DNA of 64,000 nt from JANNSX01 sp041397825 (GTDB lineage: Bacteria > Pseudomonadota > Alphaproteobacteria > Rhizobiales > Hyphomicrobiaceae), in contig JAWKVX010000004.1 of the NCBI GenBank assembly GCA_041397825.1, positions 682,001 to 746,000 on the forward strand. Reading direction: 5' to 3'. Positions 16,340-25,153 of the stretch are shown here, in pieces. The stretch's first letter is position 1, and each line of letters opens with the position of its first letter. The notes below the pieces were generated by a model. The model ran no database searches. It saw nothing but the letters and a program-made list of their open reading frames with translations, and was not told the origin of the DNA. Made by a program: the position numbers and the translations under genes.

Positions 16340-18315
16340 CGAAGCGCCCAAAAGGCAAGCTGCTGTTCAAGGTCGCGTTGGTCTCCGACACGCACGTGAA
16401 CGAAAGCGAGGACACCTCGGCGTCGCCTTATTCGGCCAATGCCGAGGCGAACCCGCGCGCTCGATACGTCTTCTCGCAGATCAATCAGTCCGACCCAGCG
16501 CTTGTCATTCATCTCGGCGACATGGTGAACCCGGTGCCGGAGTTGCCAAGCTATCCGGCGGCGGTTGCGAATTTCCATTCGCTCGTAGCCGAGCTGCGCG
16601 CGCCACTCCATCTCATGCCCGGCAATCACGACATCGGCGACAAGCCGGTAAGCTGGATGCCGGCCGGCATGGTCGAAAAGCACAGCATCGCGCAGTACAG
16701 GGCACATTTTGGCGCCGACTATCACTCTTTCGATCACGCTGGCTGCCACTTCGTCATCATCAATGCGCCACTGATCAACTCGGGCGATCCGGCGGAAGCC
16801 GAGCAGCGGACATGGCTCCAAGCCGATCTGGCGGCGCATACGTCGTCCCGCACGTTCATGTTCACGCACTATCCCATGTACGTGTCGGACTCGGCCGAGC
16901 CCGAGAGCTACGACAACATCGACGAGCCGGGCCGCAGCTGGCTTCTGGGTCTCATCGCGAAGTACCGGCCCGAAGCCGTCTTCGCCGCGCATGTCCACAA
17001 TTTCTGGTACGACCGGATCGGCCCGACCGAATACTACGTCGTGCCCTCGACCTGCTTCGTGCGGCATGACTACTCGGAGATGTATCGCATCGACGGCGGC
17101 GATCAGAAGGGCCGCAACGACAGCGCCAAGCTGGGCCACTTGACGCTCGAGATCTACGAGCGCGGACATGTCGCCCACTACCACCGCAGCTACGGCGCAA
17201 ATCTCACGAGCGGCGAGGCGCCACCGGTTGCGGTAAGGCCGCACACAAAAACGAGCAGCCTTGTCAACCTCTCGATCGACATGCGGCATGCCTGGGCCGA
17301 GGAGATGGTGGTCGCCCCCTCCGGCGCCGTCGACGAATTTCGCCGCAAACGCGCGCGCAACGACTATCCCGTCATGGCTCTGTGGGAGATGGGCCTGCGG
17401 GGCATGCGCGTGCCGCTCCAGGATCTCGAGGATGCCCGCACCCGCCGGCGCATGGAGATCATGGCGGACGTCGGGCACCATTTCCAAGTCTACTGTTGTG
17501 GCCTGCCGAATGCCGGGGAGCAGGCGCGTCTGGCCGAGCACAAGAGCTTGGTCGCCAAGCTGGAGCTCGTGGTGAACTGGGAGCAAATCGGCACGCTCCG
17601 GTCACACCTGCAGGCCATCAGGGATGCGATCGGACTGCCGTTGGTTCTGTCGCGCGTCAATCGCAAGGATCGGGCAAAGCATGCGGGCGGACGGTTCAAT
17701 CATTTGATCAGTCACGGTTTCACGCTCGATGAGACAGCTGAGGTTGCAGAGTTCCTGGTTGAGCACGCAGGCATGCTGGCAGGTGTGCAATTCTCGATTC
17801 CCCGCAGCGTCGAGCCGTGGACGGCCGCAGCGACACTCAGCGCCTTTGCACAGAAGTGCGGATCGGCTCCGCACCTTTACGTGAAATCGACGGAGGCGAG
17901 CCCGGCCCAGATGTTCGAGGACGATACGCAGAACGCGTTGCGCTTCGCGCATGCTGCCATGGCCGCGGCAGGTCACGGTATCCCGGTCATTATCGACACC
18001 TTCGACGATGTCGACCGCGGCTACTTCACCCGCACGGGTCTCGTCGACCGCCGGTTCAACCCACGCCTCGCCGGCCAAGTCATGTCGACGCTCGTGCACG
18101 CCCTCGAAGGCGAGACGTGGAGAGCCGCCGACGGTCCGACGCCGGCTCTCGTCAACTCGAAGGGCCAGCTGCTCTCGGTGGTGCTCGGTGCGCCACCCCG
18201 AGGGGCGGTCGCCCTCGATCCCACCACAGGATGCCCGGCATCGGCCGGCGCGCTCGGACCACAATCGATTTCGGTCGTTCTCACATCACCTGGCGACTGC
18301 GGAGCAGGAACATGA
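16336..18315 (+). CDS. calcineurin-like metallophosphoesterase with large C-terminal domain
   Basis: Protein of 659 residues starting at a GTG that overlaps the previous stop; GGGAG lies upstream. Residues 8-230 form a binuclear metallophosphoesterase: D18 and H20 (SDTH), D62 (LGDMV), G96-N97-H98-D99 (GNHD), H in THYPM, and H219-x-H221 (AAHVHN). Residues from about 330 to the end form a second domain not recognised from memory, with alternating strand/helix segments (LVVNWEQIG, LPLVLSRVN, HLYVKSTE, IPVIIDTFDD) that resemble a TIM-barrel. No signal peptide is present, so it acts in the cytoplasm. The operon contains a betaine-type importer and an MttB-family methyltransferase, so the enzyme may hydrolyse a phosphoester of an imported quaternary amine. 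That substrate is an inference. Confidence 0.8.
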   Translation: MTKRPKGKLLFKVALVSDTHVNESEDTSASPYSANAEANPRARYVFSQINQSDPALVIHLGDMVNPVPELPSYPAAVANFHSLVAELRAPLHLMPGNHDIGDKPVSWMPAGMVEKHSIAQYRAHFGADYHSFDHAGCHFVIINAPLINSGDPAEAEQRTWLQADLAAHTSSRTFMFTHYPMYVSDSAEPESYDNIDEPGRSWLLGLIAKYRPEAVFAAHVHNFWYDRIGPTEYYVVPSTCFVRHDYSEMYRIDGGDQKGRNDSAKLGHLTLEIYERGHVAHYHRSYGANLTSGEAPPVAVRPHTKTSSLVNLSIDMRHAWAEEMVVAPSGAVDEFRRKRARNDYPVMALWEMGLRGMRVPLQDLEDARTRRRMEIMADVGHHFQVYCCGLPNAGEQARLAEHKSLVAKLELVVNWEQIGTLRSHLQAIRDAIGLPLVLSRVNRKDRAKHAGGRFNHLISHGFTLDETAEVAEFLVEHAGMLAGVQFSIPRSVEPWTAAATLSAFAQKCGSAPHLYVKSTEASPAQMFEDDTQNALRFAHAAMAAAGHGIPVIIDTFDDVDRGYFTRTGLVDRRFNPRLAGQVMSTLVHALEGETWRAADGPTPALVNSKGQLLSVVLGAPPRGAVALDPTTGCPASAGALGPQSISVVLTSPGDCGAGT

Positions 18316-19907
18316 CAGCTGCAGCTCTTCCACAAGGCAGGCGCGGTGGCCGCACAGAGCGGCGCCAAGTCCGCACGACGAGCCTCGCCCATGACAAGGA
18401 TATCGTCCGGGCCGGCATGACAGGTGGCGTCTACAGGCCGCTTACCACCCCTGACATCGAGCGCATCAATGAGACGGCGCTCCGGATTCTCGAGACCTAC
18501 GGCATGCGCGATGCCGCGCCGAACGCACAAGATACGCTGCTGAAGGGCGGCGGCCGCATGACCGAGGACGGGCGCATTCTGATCTCGCGGAAAATGGTCG
18601 AACGCGCGCTCAATGTGGCCTGCCGCGAGTTTGAAGTCGTCGGCATCGATGGCGTCCGCAAGATCGTGCTCGGCGGCGCGCGCGTGAATTTCGGCGGCAA
18701 TTCCTATACGCCGAACGTGCGCGATCTCGAAACGCGAGAATTCCGCGAGCCGACGGTCACGGACCTTTACGATCTCACGCGCCTCGAGGACAAGCTCGAC
18801 AATCTACACTATGTGCGGATACCCGTCATTGCGCGGGACGTGGCGCCGGACGAGTTCGACATCAACTCCGCCTATGCGGTCGCCTCGGGCACGGGCAAGC
18901 CGTTCTGCCTCACCGTCAGCTTCGTGCAGTATGTCGATCCCGTTTTCGACATGTTCGACATGATCGCGGGCGGTACGGGCCAGTATGCGAAGCGACCATT
19001 CTGCCTGCCGATTTGCGTGCATGTCGTGCCGCCACTCAAATTTGCGACCGAGAACTGCTTCGTCATCCAGCGCATGGTCGAGCGTGGCGCGCCAGTGATC
19101 ATGTATTCGGCCGGCATGTCGGGCGCCACCAGTCCCGCAGCACTCGCCGGCATGCTCGCGCAGTCGCTCGCCGAGACCTATGCCGGCCTGGTCTGGATCA
19201 ATCTTCTGAAGCCCGGGCATCCTATGCTGTTCGGGCTCTCGCCGCTGGCCGCAGACCTTCGATTCGGATCCTGCAACATGGGAATGGCAGAGGAGGCTCT
19301 CATGCAGGCCGCCTCCGCACAGATCTGCCAGTACCTCGGAATTCCCGGCGCCCAGCTCGCAGGCTCCACCGACGCCAAGGAGATCGATATCCAGGCCGGC
19401 TGGGAGCGATCCTACGGCGCGATGGCGCAAGTGCTCGCGGGCTCCAATCACATCGGCATCAATGCCGGCGGCTATGCGTCGAACATGGGCATGATCGCCG
19501 AGAGCCTCGTCATCGACAACGACCAGATCGGTTGCGTGCTGCGCATCCTCAAAGGCATCGAGGTTTCCGACGAGTCGCTCTCCTTTGAGACGATCGGCGA
19601 CGTGATCCGCGGCGAAGGCCACTTCCTCGGTCATCCCGAGACGATGAAGCTGATGCACTCCGAGTACTACTATCCCGAGTTCGCCGATCGTACCGCCATC
19701 GGCGATTGGGAGATGGCCGGCAAGCCCAAGATCGAGGACCGCGCAAGGAAGCGCGTCATCGAGATCCTCGACAGCAACTATCCCCGATACGTCGATGCGG
19801 CCGTCGATGCCGACATCCGCAAGAGATTCACGATCAGGCTGCCGGTGGAGGCGATGTCGCCGGGCAGCCGCAGGCCGCTTGTGGCCTCGAGCATGTCAAT
19901 CGCCTGA
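18312..19907 (+). CDS. MttB-family (trimethylamine methyltransferase-like) protein, non-pyrrolysine
   Basis: TIM-barrel methyltransferase of the COG5598 family, 531 residues. Family segments include GGNSYTPNVRDLETREFREPT, PICVHVVPPLKF, YSAGMSGATSPA, LAGSTDAKEIDIQAGWER and SNHIGINAGGY. No in-frame TAG exists, so it belongs to the non-pyrrolysine branch, whose characterised members (MtgB, MtpB, MtcB) demethylate glycine betaine, proline betaine or carnitine onto a corrinoid protein. The ATG at 18312 overlaps the phosphoesterase stop by 4 bp and has GGAG upstream. The next genes encode a glycine-betaine-type importer. No corrinoid protein, corrinoid activator or second methyltransferase gene is nearby. 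Confidence 0.85.
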   Translation: MTAAALPQGRRGGRTERRQVRTTSLAHDKDIVRAGMTGGVYRPLTTPDIERINETALRILETYGMRDAAPNAQDTLLKGGGRMTEDGRILISRKMVERALNVACREFEVVGIDGVRKIVLGGARVNFGGNSYTPNVRDLETREFREPTVTDLYDLTRLEDKLDNLHYVRIPVIARDVAPDEFDINSAYAVASGTGKPFCLTVSFVQYVDPVFDMFDMIAGGTGQYAKRPFCLPICVHVVPPLKFATENCFVIQRMVERGAPVIMYSAGMSGATSPAALAGMLAQSLAETYAGLVWINLLKPGHPMLFGLSPLAADLRFGSCNMGMAEEALMQAASAQICQYLGIPGAQLAGSTDAKEIDIQAGWERSYGAMAQVLAGSNHIGINAGGYASNMGMIAESLVIDNDQIGCVLRILKGIEVSDESLSFETIGDVIRGEGHFLGHPETMKLMHSEYYYPEFADRTAIGDWEMAGKPKIEDRARKRVIEILDSNYPRYVDAAVDADIRKRFTIRLPVEAMSPGSRRPLVASSMSIA

Positions 19908-19927
19908 GCAACTAGGGAGAAAGTGCC

Positions 19928-20917
19928 ATGAAATTCAAGAGTACACTCGCAGCTCTCGCCCTCGGGGCGGCAGTGACCGCAAGTGCCGGATCCGCGTTCG
20001 CAGCCTGCGAGCTCGGGCGCACCGTCAAGCTCGCGGACGGCAACTGGGAAGGCATCCAGGTGCTGAACTCGATCTCGGCCATGATACTGAAATCAGGTTA
20101 CGACTGCGATACCGAGATGGTGGCCGGCGAGATGGTTCCACTGTTCACGGCGCTCGGTAAGAACGATATCGACGTCTTCCTCGACGTCTGGATCACCAAC
20201 AATCAGGAGGTCTGGGACAAGACAGCGGCGCAAGGAGCCGTCGTGCTCGGCGTGCTCTATCCTGACGCCACGGAAGGCTGGTACGTACCGCGCTACGTCA
20301 TCGAGGGCGACAAGGCGCGCAACATCGAGGCGAAGGCGCCGGGCCTGAAATCGGTCGCCGACCTCGCCGCCAATGCGAAGGTCTTCGAGGACCCGGAAGA
20401 GCCCGGAAAGGGCCGCTTCGTCAATTGCCCGATCGGCTGGGGCTGCGAGCAACGTAACAACGCCAAAGTGGCAGCTTACGGCATGGCCGATGCCTTCACG
20501 AACTTCAAGCCTGGAACGGGTGCGGCGCTCGATTCTGCTTTCGCCGGCGCCTACAAGAAGGGCGAGCCTATCCTTGGCTACTATTGGGAGCCGACCTGGC
20601 TCTTGGGCGTCCAGGACATGGTGAAGCTGGAGGAGCCGGCCTGTACTGACGCCAACAAGGACGCCTGCGCCTCGCCCCTGACCGAGGCAAGCGCAACGGG
20701 CAGTGCCAAGTTCGTGGCGGACGCCAGCCAGGTGGAGGACTTCTTCCGCAACTTCAAAACGTCTTCTGCCCAGGTCAGCACCATGTTGGCCTATCTGAAG
20801 AACAATGAAGGCTCGACGCGCGACGATGCCGCCAAGGATTTCCTCAAGAACAACGAGGAGACCTGGAGCAAATGGGTCACTCCGGAGGCAGCCGCCAAGA
20901 TCAAAGCGGCGCTCTGA
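19928..20917 (+). CDS. proX: glycine betaine/proline-type ABC transporter substrate-binding protein
   Basis: Periplasmic receptor of 329 residues with a standard signal peptide (MKFKSTLAALALGAA through AFA, cleaved before ACELG). The OpuAC fold is recognised by ADGNWEGIQVLNSISAMIL, DVFLDVWITNN, WYVPRYVIEGD and GYYWEPTWLLG; aromatic residues in these blocks form the quaternary-ammonium cage in ProX-type receptors. GGGAGA precedes the ATG. It is followed by an intercistronic hairpin, which usually keeps receptor mRNA more abundant than permease mRNA. The ligand is probably a betaine or another quaternary amine. Confidence 0.88.
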   Translation: MKFKSTLAALALGAAVTASAGSAFAACELGRTVKLADGNWEGIQVLNSISAMILKSGYDCDTEMVAGEMVPLFTALGKNDIDVFLDVWITNNQEVWDKTAAQGAVVLGVLYPDATEGWYVPRYVIEGDKARNIEAKAPGLKSVADLAANAKVFEDPEEPGKGRFVNCPIGWGCEQRNNAKVAAYGMADAFTNFKPGTGAALDSAFAGAYKKGEPILGYYWEPTWLLGVQDMVKLEEPACTDANKDACASPLTEASATGSAKFVADASQVEDFFRNFKTSSAQVSTMLAYLKNNEGSTRDDAAKDFLKNNEETWSKWVTPEAAAKIKAAL

Positions 20918-20925
20918 CAACTGGC

Positions 20926-20958
20926 GGCCGCAGCATTGTTTGGGGGCTAGCTGCGGCC
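20926..20958 (+). promoter_or_regulatory. intercistronic hairpin between receptor and permease genes
   Basis: GGCCGCAGC (20926-20934) pairs perfectly with GCTGCGGCC (20950-20958) around a 15-nt loop in the 63-bp gap after proX. There is no U-tract. It probably stabilises the upstream mRNA segment. A hairpin in the same operon position follows the receptor gene of Locus C at 28930-28956. Confidence 0.5.
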
Positions 20959-20980
20959 TCCTCCACCCGGAAGGAAGACC

Positions 20981-21847
20981 ATGTTCCCGGAAGGCTTCAG
21001 CTGGCCGCTCGAGAAATGGGTCAACGGCTTCCTCGACTGGCTCGTCACCACCCATGGCCATACATTCGAGGCAATCAACTGGGGTGTGCTCCAGGTCCTG
21101 ATCCGCGTCGAGCGGGGCCTTGCCGCGTTGCCGTGGTGGTTGATCATAGCGATCATGGCGGGCCTTGCCTGGCATGCGAGTCGCAGCTGGAGGCTGCCGC
21201 TTCTCGTGATTGCATCCTTTCTATTGATCGGGTCGCTCGGCCTCTGGGCGATGGCCGTTCAGAGCATGGCGTTGATGATTGTCGCTGTGCTCATCGCCGT
21301 TCTCATTGGCGTGCCGCTGGGCGTGCTGATGGCCGAGCTGCGCGCCGTCGAGCTGGTGCTGCGTCCCATCCTGGACCTCATGCAGACGATGCCGCCCTTC
21401 GTCTACCTGGTGCCGGCGGTCATGCTGTTTGGTCTCGGCAAAGTGCCGGCCATCGTCGCAACCGTCATATATGCCGTCCCGCCGCTGGTCCGATTGACCA
21501 GTCTCGGCATCAAACTCGTCGATAGCGAGGTGATCGAGGCGTCACAGGCTTTCGGCACGGGACGCATGGCGCAGCTCTTGAAAGTGCAATTGCCGCTGGC
21601 GCTCCCCAACATCATGGCCGGCATCAACCAATGCACGATGATGGCGCTCGGCATGGTCGTTATCGCCTCGATGATCGGTGCACGCGGCCTGGGCGAGCAC
21701 GTCCTGACCGGCATTCAGCGGCTGGATGTCGGCAAGGCCGTTGCCGGCGGGCTCGCCATTGTCGCACTGGCGGTCACCTTCGATCGCATCACCCAAGCCT
21801 ATGGCCAGCGGCTCATGCGGTACCGGCAGGTGCAGGACAACGTCTGA
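20981..21847 (+). CDS. proW: glycine betaine/proline-type ABC transporter permease
   Basis: Inner-membrane permease of 288 residues with about six to seven hydrophobic segments. The BPD_transp_1 region includes the EAA-like loop EASQAFGTGRMAQLLKVQLPLALPNIMAG, the ATPase contact site. The N-terminal soluble stretch with VNGFLDWLVTTHG resembles ProW/OpuAB. GGAAGGA lies upstream of the ATG. Its stop overlaps the ATPase start by 1 bp (TGATG). Confidence 0.88.
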   Translation: MFPEGFSWPLEKWVNGFLDWLVTTHGHTFEAINWGVLQVLIRVERGLAALPWWLIIAIMAGLAWHASRSWRLPLLVIASFLLIGSLGLWAMAVQSMALMIVAVLIAVLIGVPLGVLMAELRAVELVLRPILDLMQTMPPFVYLVPAVMLFGLGKVPAIVATVIYAVPPLVRLTSLGIKLVDSEVIEASQAFGTGRMAQLLKVQLPLALPNIMAGINQCTMMALGMVVIASMIGARGLGEHVLTGIQRLDVGKAVAGGLAIVALAVTFDRITQAYGQRLMRYRQVQDNV

Positions 21848-22863
21848 TGGCGCTGATCGAGATCGAGAATGTCAGCAAGATCTTCGGCAAGGATCCGAAG
21901 TCGGTGCTGCCCCTCGTGCGACAAGGCCGCTCAAAGGACGAAATCCTGAAGCAAACCGGCCACGTGGTTGGTTTGAATGAGGTCACCCTGAGTGTCGAAC
22001 AAGGCGAGGTCTTCGTCGTCATGGGCCTTTCGGGCTCCGGTAAATCGACCCTCATTCGCCACATCAATCGCCTGATCGAGCCGACGAGCGGAGCGATCCA
22101 TGTACACGGCCGCGACATTCTCAAGGCCTCGCCGGGCGAGCTGCAGAGAATTCGCCAGACCCAGATGTCGATGGTGTTCCAGCGCTTTGGGCTGATGCCG
22201 CATCGCACGGTCGCACAGAATGTCGCGTATGGGCTCGAAGCACGTGGCGAGAGCGAGGCGACGCGCCGGGCGGCGGCTGATCGGTGGATCGCGCGTGTCG
22301 GACTGACCGGCTATGAACAGGCGTACCCATCGATGCTTTCCGGCGGCATGCAGCAGCGCGTCGGCCTCGCCCGTGCGCTGGCGACCGACCCGGAAATCCT
22401 CCTCATGGACGAAGCCTTCAGCGCGCTCGATCCGCTGATCCGTCACGACATGCAAAAGGTGCTGCTGGAGCTGCAGCGGGAGCTCAGGAAATCGATCGTC
22501 TTCATCACCCATGATCTCGACGAGGCGCTCGCCATCGGCGACCGCATCGCCATTCTGCAAGACGGCCGTCTCGTGCAGGTCGGCCGGTCTGCAGAGATCA
22601 TTCTGGAGCCGAAGACGGATTACGTCCGCCGCTTCGTCGCCGGTGTCAATCGGGGTCGGGCGCTCAAGGCTTCCGACATCATGCAGCCGGTACGCGCCAT
22701 CGAGGCACCTTCGGTTTCGGGCGATTCCATACTCGAGAAGGTGCTGCCGATCGTCATGGGGACCGTTGCAGGCGTCCGGGTCACGGACGCCAGACAAGAG
22801 CCTGTCGGTTTCATCACCCGCGAGCGGCTCGTCCACGCCATCGTCTCCGGGACACTTGAGTGA
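21847..22863 (+). CDS. proV: glycine betaine/proline-type ABC transporter ATP-binding protein
   Basis: ATPase of 338 residues. Features are the QAT-type N terminus (SKIFGKDPKSVLPLV), Walker A GLSGSGKST, the signature LSGGMQQRVGLARALA, Walker B ILLMDEAFSALD and a switch histidine in FITHDLDEA. A short, probably incomplete CBS-like tail (MQPVRAIEAPSVS through GFITRERLVHAI) follows, as in ProV proteins that sense ionic strength. It is coupled to the permease by a 1-bp overlap and to the next flavoprotein by the GTGA at its end. Together with the two preceding genes it forms a complete importer. Confidence 0.9.
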   Translation: MALIEIENVSKIFGKDPKSVLPLVRQGRSKDEILKQTGHVVGLNEVTLSVEQGEVFVVMGLSGSGKSTLIRHINRLIEPTSGAIHVHGRDILKASPGELQRIRQTQMSMVFQRFGLMPHRTVAQNVAYGLEARGESEATRRAAADRWIARVGLTGYEQAYPSMLSGGMQQRVGLARALATDPEILLMDEAFSALDPLIRHDMQKVLLELQRELRKSIVFITHDLDEALAIGDRIAILQDGRLVQVGRSAEIILEPKTDYVRRFVAGVNRGRALKASDIMQPVRAIEAPSVSGDSILEKVLPIVMGTVAGVRVTDARQEPVGFITRERLVHAIVSGTLE

Positions 22864-24122
22864 GCGCGATGCCTGAGAACCGGTGCCTCTGGTGGGACAC
22901 TGCCGGGGAGGATCCGGTCATAGGCGTGGGATTCCCCGACGGCCGGAACTTTGATGTTGCCATTGTCGGAGCGGGACTGACCGGTCTTTCGGCTGCTCTG
23001 ACCCTGGCCGAGGCCGGTCGGAAGGTCGTTGTTCTCGAAGCGCACGAGCCGGGTCATGGCGGCTCCGGGCGCAGTGGCGGCCAGGTCCAAGCGGGCTTCG
23101 GCACATCGATCGAATCCCTGACCCATGGTGCCTCCGATCGGCAGCGCGCGGGTATCGTGCAGCTGGCCAACGGTTGCGCCGATGAGCTGTTCAGCCTGAT
23201 CGATCGCTACAAGATCCGCTGCGCGCCGATGCGTGCGGGTCTCATTCGCGGCATCCATCATCCGCGGCTCCTGGAGAGCACGCGCGGCAAAGTCGAGCGC
23301 GACCCTGCATTGCGGTTTCTCTCGCGCGAGGAAGCCGCGCGCCTTGTCGGCGCACCGCTCTACTGCGGCGCAATTCTCGATCCGCGCTCAGGCCATGTGA
23401 ACCCTATGGCGCTGACGCGCGGCCTCGCCCGTGCAGCGATTGCCGCTGGCATGTGCCTGGTCACGGGTCAGAGGGTCAGCAATCTGTCGGTCAGAGCAAA
23501 CCAATGGCGGCTGACTACGGCATCGGGCGAGGTGTCGGCCGGACACGTCATTCTCGCGACAAACGCCTATGCCGATGAGCTTCATCCTGCGCTCCGCCGC
23601 ACGCTTGTCGTCGTCAACAGCTTCCAGATCGCAACAGAGCCGTTCAGTGGCGGTCCGCTTTCAGGCGGTCACATTGCCTCGGACACGCGTCGGCTCGTCT
23701 TCTACTACCGTCGTGACACGGCGGGCCGCTTCATCGTCGGCGGACGTGGCACCATCCGGGGCGCCAATCGCCTGGAGAACTACCGCTTCTTGAGAGATTG
23801 GCTGTCGAGAAGCTTTCCGGAAGCGGCCGATGTTCCCCTCTCCCATTTCTGGGCTGGGCGTGTGGCCATCACGACGGATCACATCCCTCACATTCACGAG
23901 CCGGCGCCCAACTTGCACGTAGTCTCGGGCTACAACGGCAAGGGCATGGCCTTGGCGCCCGCCATGGGAACACGCATCGCACGCCGGATTCTCGAAGATG
24001 ACGTCGACGAGCTTTGCCTGCCCGTGCGCCCGATCGCACAAGTCCCACTCTGGAGCCTGCGCAATCTCGGCGTGACCGCGCATGTGGCATTGTATCGAGC
24101 CCTGGATCGTATGGGACGCTAG
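22860..24122 (+). CDS. DAO-type FAD-dependent oxidoreductase (PuuB-like)
   Basis: Flavin amine oxidase or dehydrogenase of 420 residues. The N terminus has the CLWWDTAGEDP leader typical of gamma-glutamylputrescine oxidase-like proteins, then FDVAIVGAGLTGLSAALTLAE and the GHGGSGRSGGQVQAGFG covalent-flavin-type loop region. The C-terminal GRVAITTDHIPHIHE and GYNGKGMALAPAMG segments complete the DAO fold. I place the start at the GTG overlapping the ATPase stop (22860); an ATG at 22869 is an alternative. As the last gene of the operon it may oxidise the secondary or tertiary amine left after demethylation. Confidence 0.85.
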   Translation: MSAMPENRCLWWDTAGEDPVIGVGFPDGRNFDVAIVGAGLTGLSAALTLAEAGRKVVVLEAHEPGHGGSGRSGGQVQAGFGTSIESLTHGASDRQRAGIVQLANGCADELFSLIDRYKIRCAPMRAGLIRGIHHPRLLESTRGKVERDPALRFLSREEAARLVGAPLYCGAILDPRSGHVNPMALTRGLARAAIAAGMCLVTGQRVSNLSVRANQWRLTTASGEVSAGHVILATNAYADELHPALRRTLVVVNSFQIATEPFSGGPLSGGHIASDTRRLVFYYRRDTAGRFIVGGRGTIRGANRLENYRFLRDWLSRSFPEAADVPLSHFWAGRVAITTDHIPHIHEPAPNLHVVSGYNGKGMALAPAMGTRIARRILEDDVDELCLPVRPIAQVPLWSLRNLGVTAHVALYRALDRMGR

Positions 24123-25153
24123 TCGCGCTTGGCTCGGAAATTGAAAGCGCGATGCTCTGCCGGCTGCACGCCTGGTCCTAGAAGGCTTGCCGCACTCTGT
24201 ACGATGGCGTTCAGCAGAAGACATGGTGCTAGAGGGTTCTGATGTCGGCTCGGGGCCAATACTCTCGATCTTGTGTGCGAGCGCCGACCGACGCGGTTGC
24301 TCCGAAAGCAGTCGCCGGGCGCGGAAGCTCGTCATGAACCTGCTGCACCACAGCGATCGTTCCGGCGTCCACCGCCGACTCGATGTGCACGAAAAGTACA
24401 TGCCATCTGATGGTCCGTGTCGTCGTGCCGCCGGTTATGACCCACAGAAGCGGCTCCCCAGTATCGGACAGTAGGATAGGTGGATTGGCTGCCTGACAAG
24501 GGGCACGATTGTGCCCTTGAATCAGGAGCTATCGATGACGAGGCGCGCGAGACGGATTCACTCACCGGCCTTCAAGGCCAATGTGGCGATTGCGGCGATC
24601 AGAGTGCTCGACAAGCCCCACCTGGACCGGACGATCAAGATTGGCCAGGAATTCCTCTCATTCCTTTCGGCGCCGGCCGAGGACGAACGCAAGCGGATCA
24701 TGAAGCGGGCTGCCGACGGGCGTCGAGCAGCGGCTCAGAGCGCGAAGAAGATGGGTCACAGGCCGAAGCTCAACGAACGGCAACAGGCGACGGCGCGACA
24801 GAGGCTTGCTCAAGGCTTGCCGTTGCGCGAGATCCCGCGCGAGACGAACGTGCATCACAATACCATTGCGCGGCTTCGATGAGCGAGCGCAGAGAAAGCC
24901 GAAGTCGCCCCCTTCCGTCACAGTAATCCGAAAGCGCCCTCGGCATCCAAGGGTAGTACTGCGTTCCATGGCGGCTTTGAATCTCTTCGCGAAAATCCAG
25001 CCGGGGCAGCATCGACGTACCTGTCCCGTTGCGGCCATCAGCAAGTGCAGCACACCGACCTCTGCGTCGGACGCTTCGCGGACTCTGCGACGAACACGAG
25101 TCCTATGAAGATGTCCGCTCCCCTGCTTAGGCGACGCGAGCATTTGACCAAAT
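24123..25153. other. 1-kb intergenic stretch with mobile-element debris
   Basis: Apart from the chimeric remnant at 24535-24882 no intact gene is visible. One plus-strand frame around 24330-24380 contains LLHHSDRSGVH, which resembles the HHSDRG-x-QY block of IS3-family OrfB transposases. A GGGCAC-GATT-GTGCCC hairpin lies at 24501-24516. Together these suggest the decayed end of an insertion sequence. Confidence 0.45.
24535..24882 (+). pseudogene. chimeric remnant: IS3 OrfA N-terminus joined to a resolvase C-terminus
   Basis: The frame begins MTRRARRIHSPAFKANVAIAA, very like IS3-family OrfA (R-R-x-H-SPAFKAKVALAAI), with GGAG upstream of the ATG at 24535. It then passes into a serine-recombinase tail: EDERKRIMKRAADGRRAA, GHRPKLNERQ and a terminal helix-turn-helix (LREIPRETNVHHNTIARL). 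Neither the recombinase catalytic domain nor the OrfA leucine zipper is present. It is probably a fusion left by nested insertion and deletion and is unlikely to be active, though it could still bind DNA. Confidence 0.55.

Noticed and set aside
16297..17586. A 429-codon minus-strand open frame opposite the metallophosphoesterase
   Set aside because: The sense frame has every phosphoesterase motif and overlapping operon junctions; the antisense frame has none.
18312..19907. Pyrrolysine-type MttB with in-frame TAG
   Set aside because: Both MttB-family frames (18312 and 52636) run to normal stops without an internal TAG, so no pyrrolysine decoding is needed.
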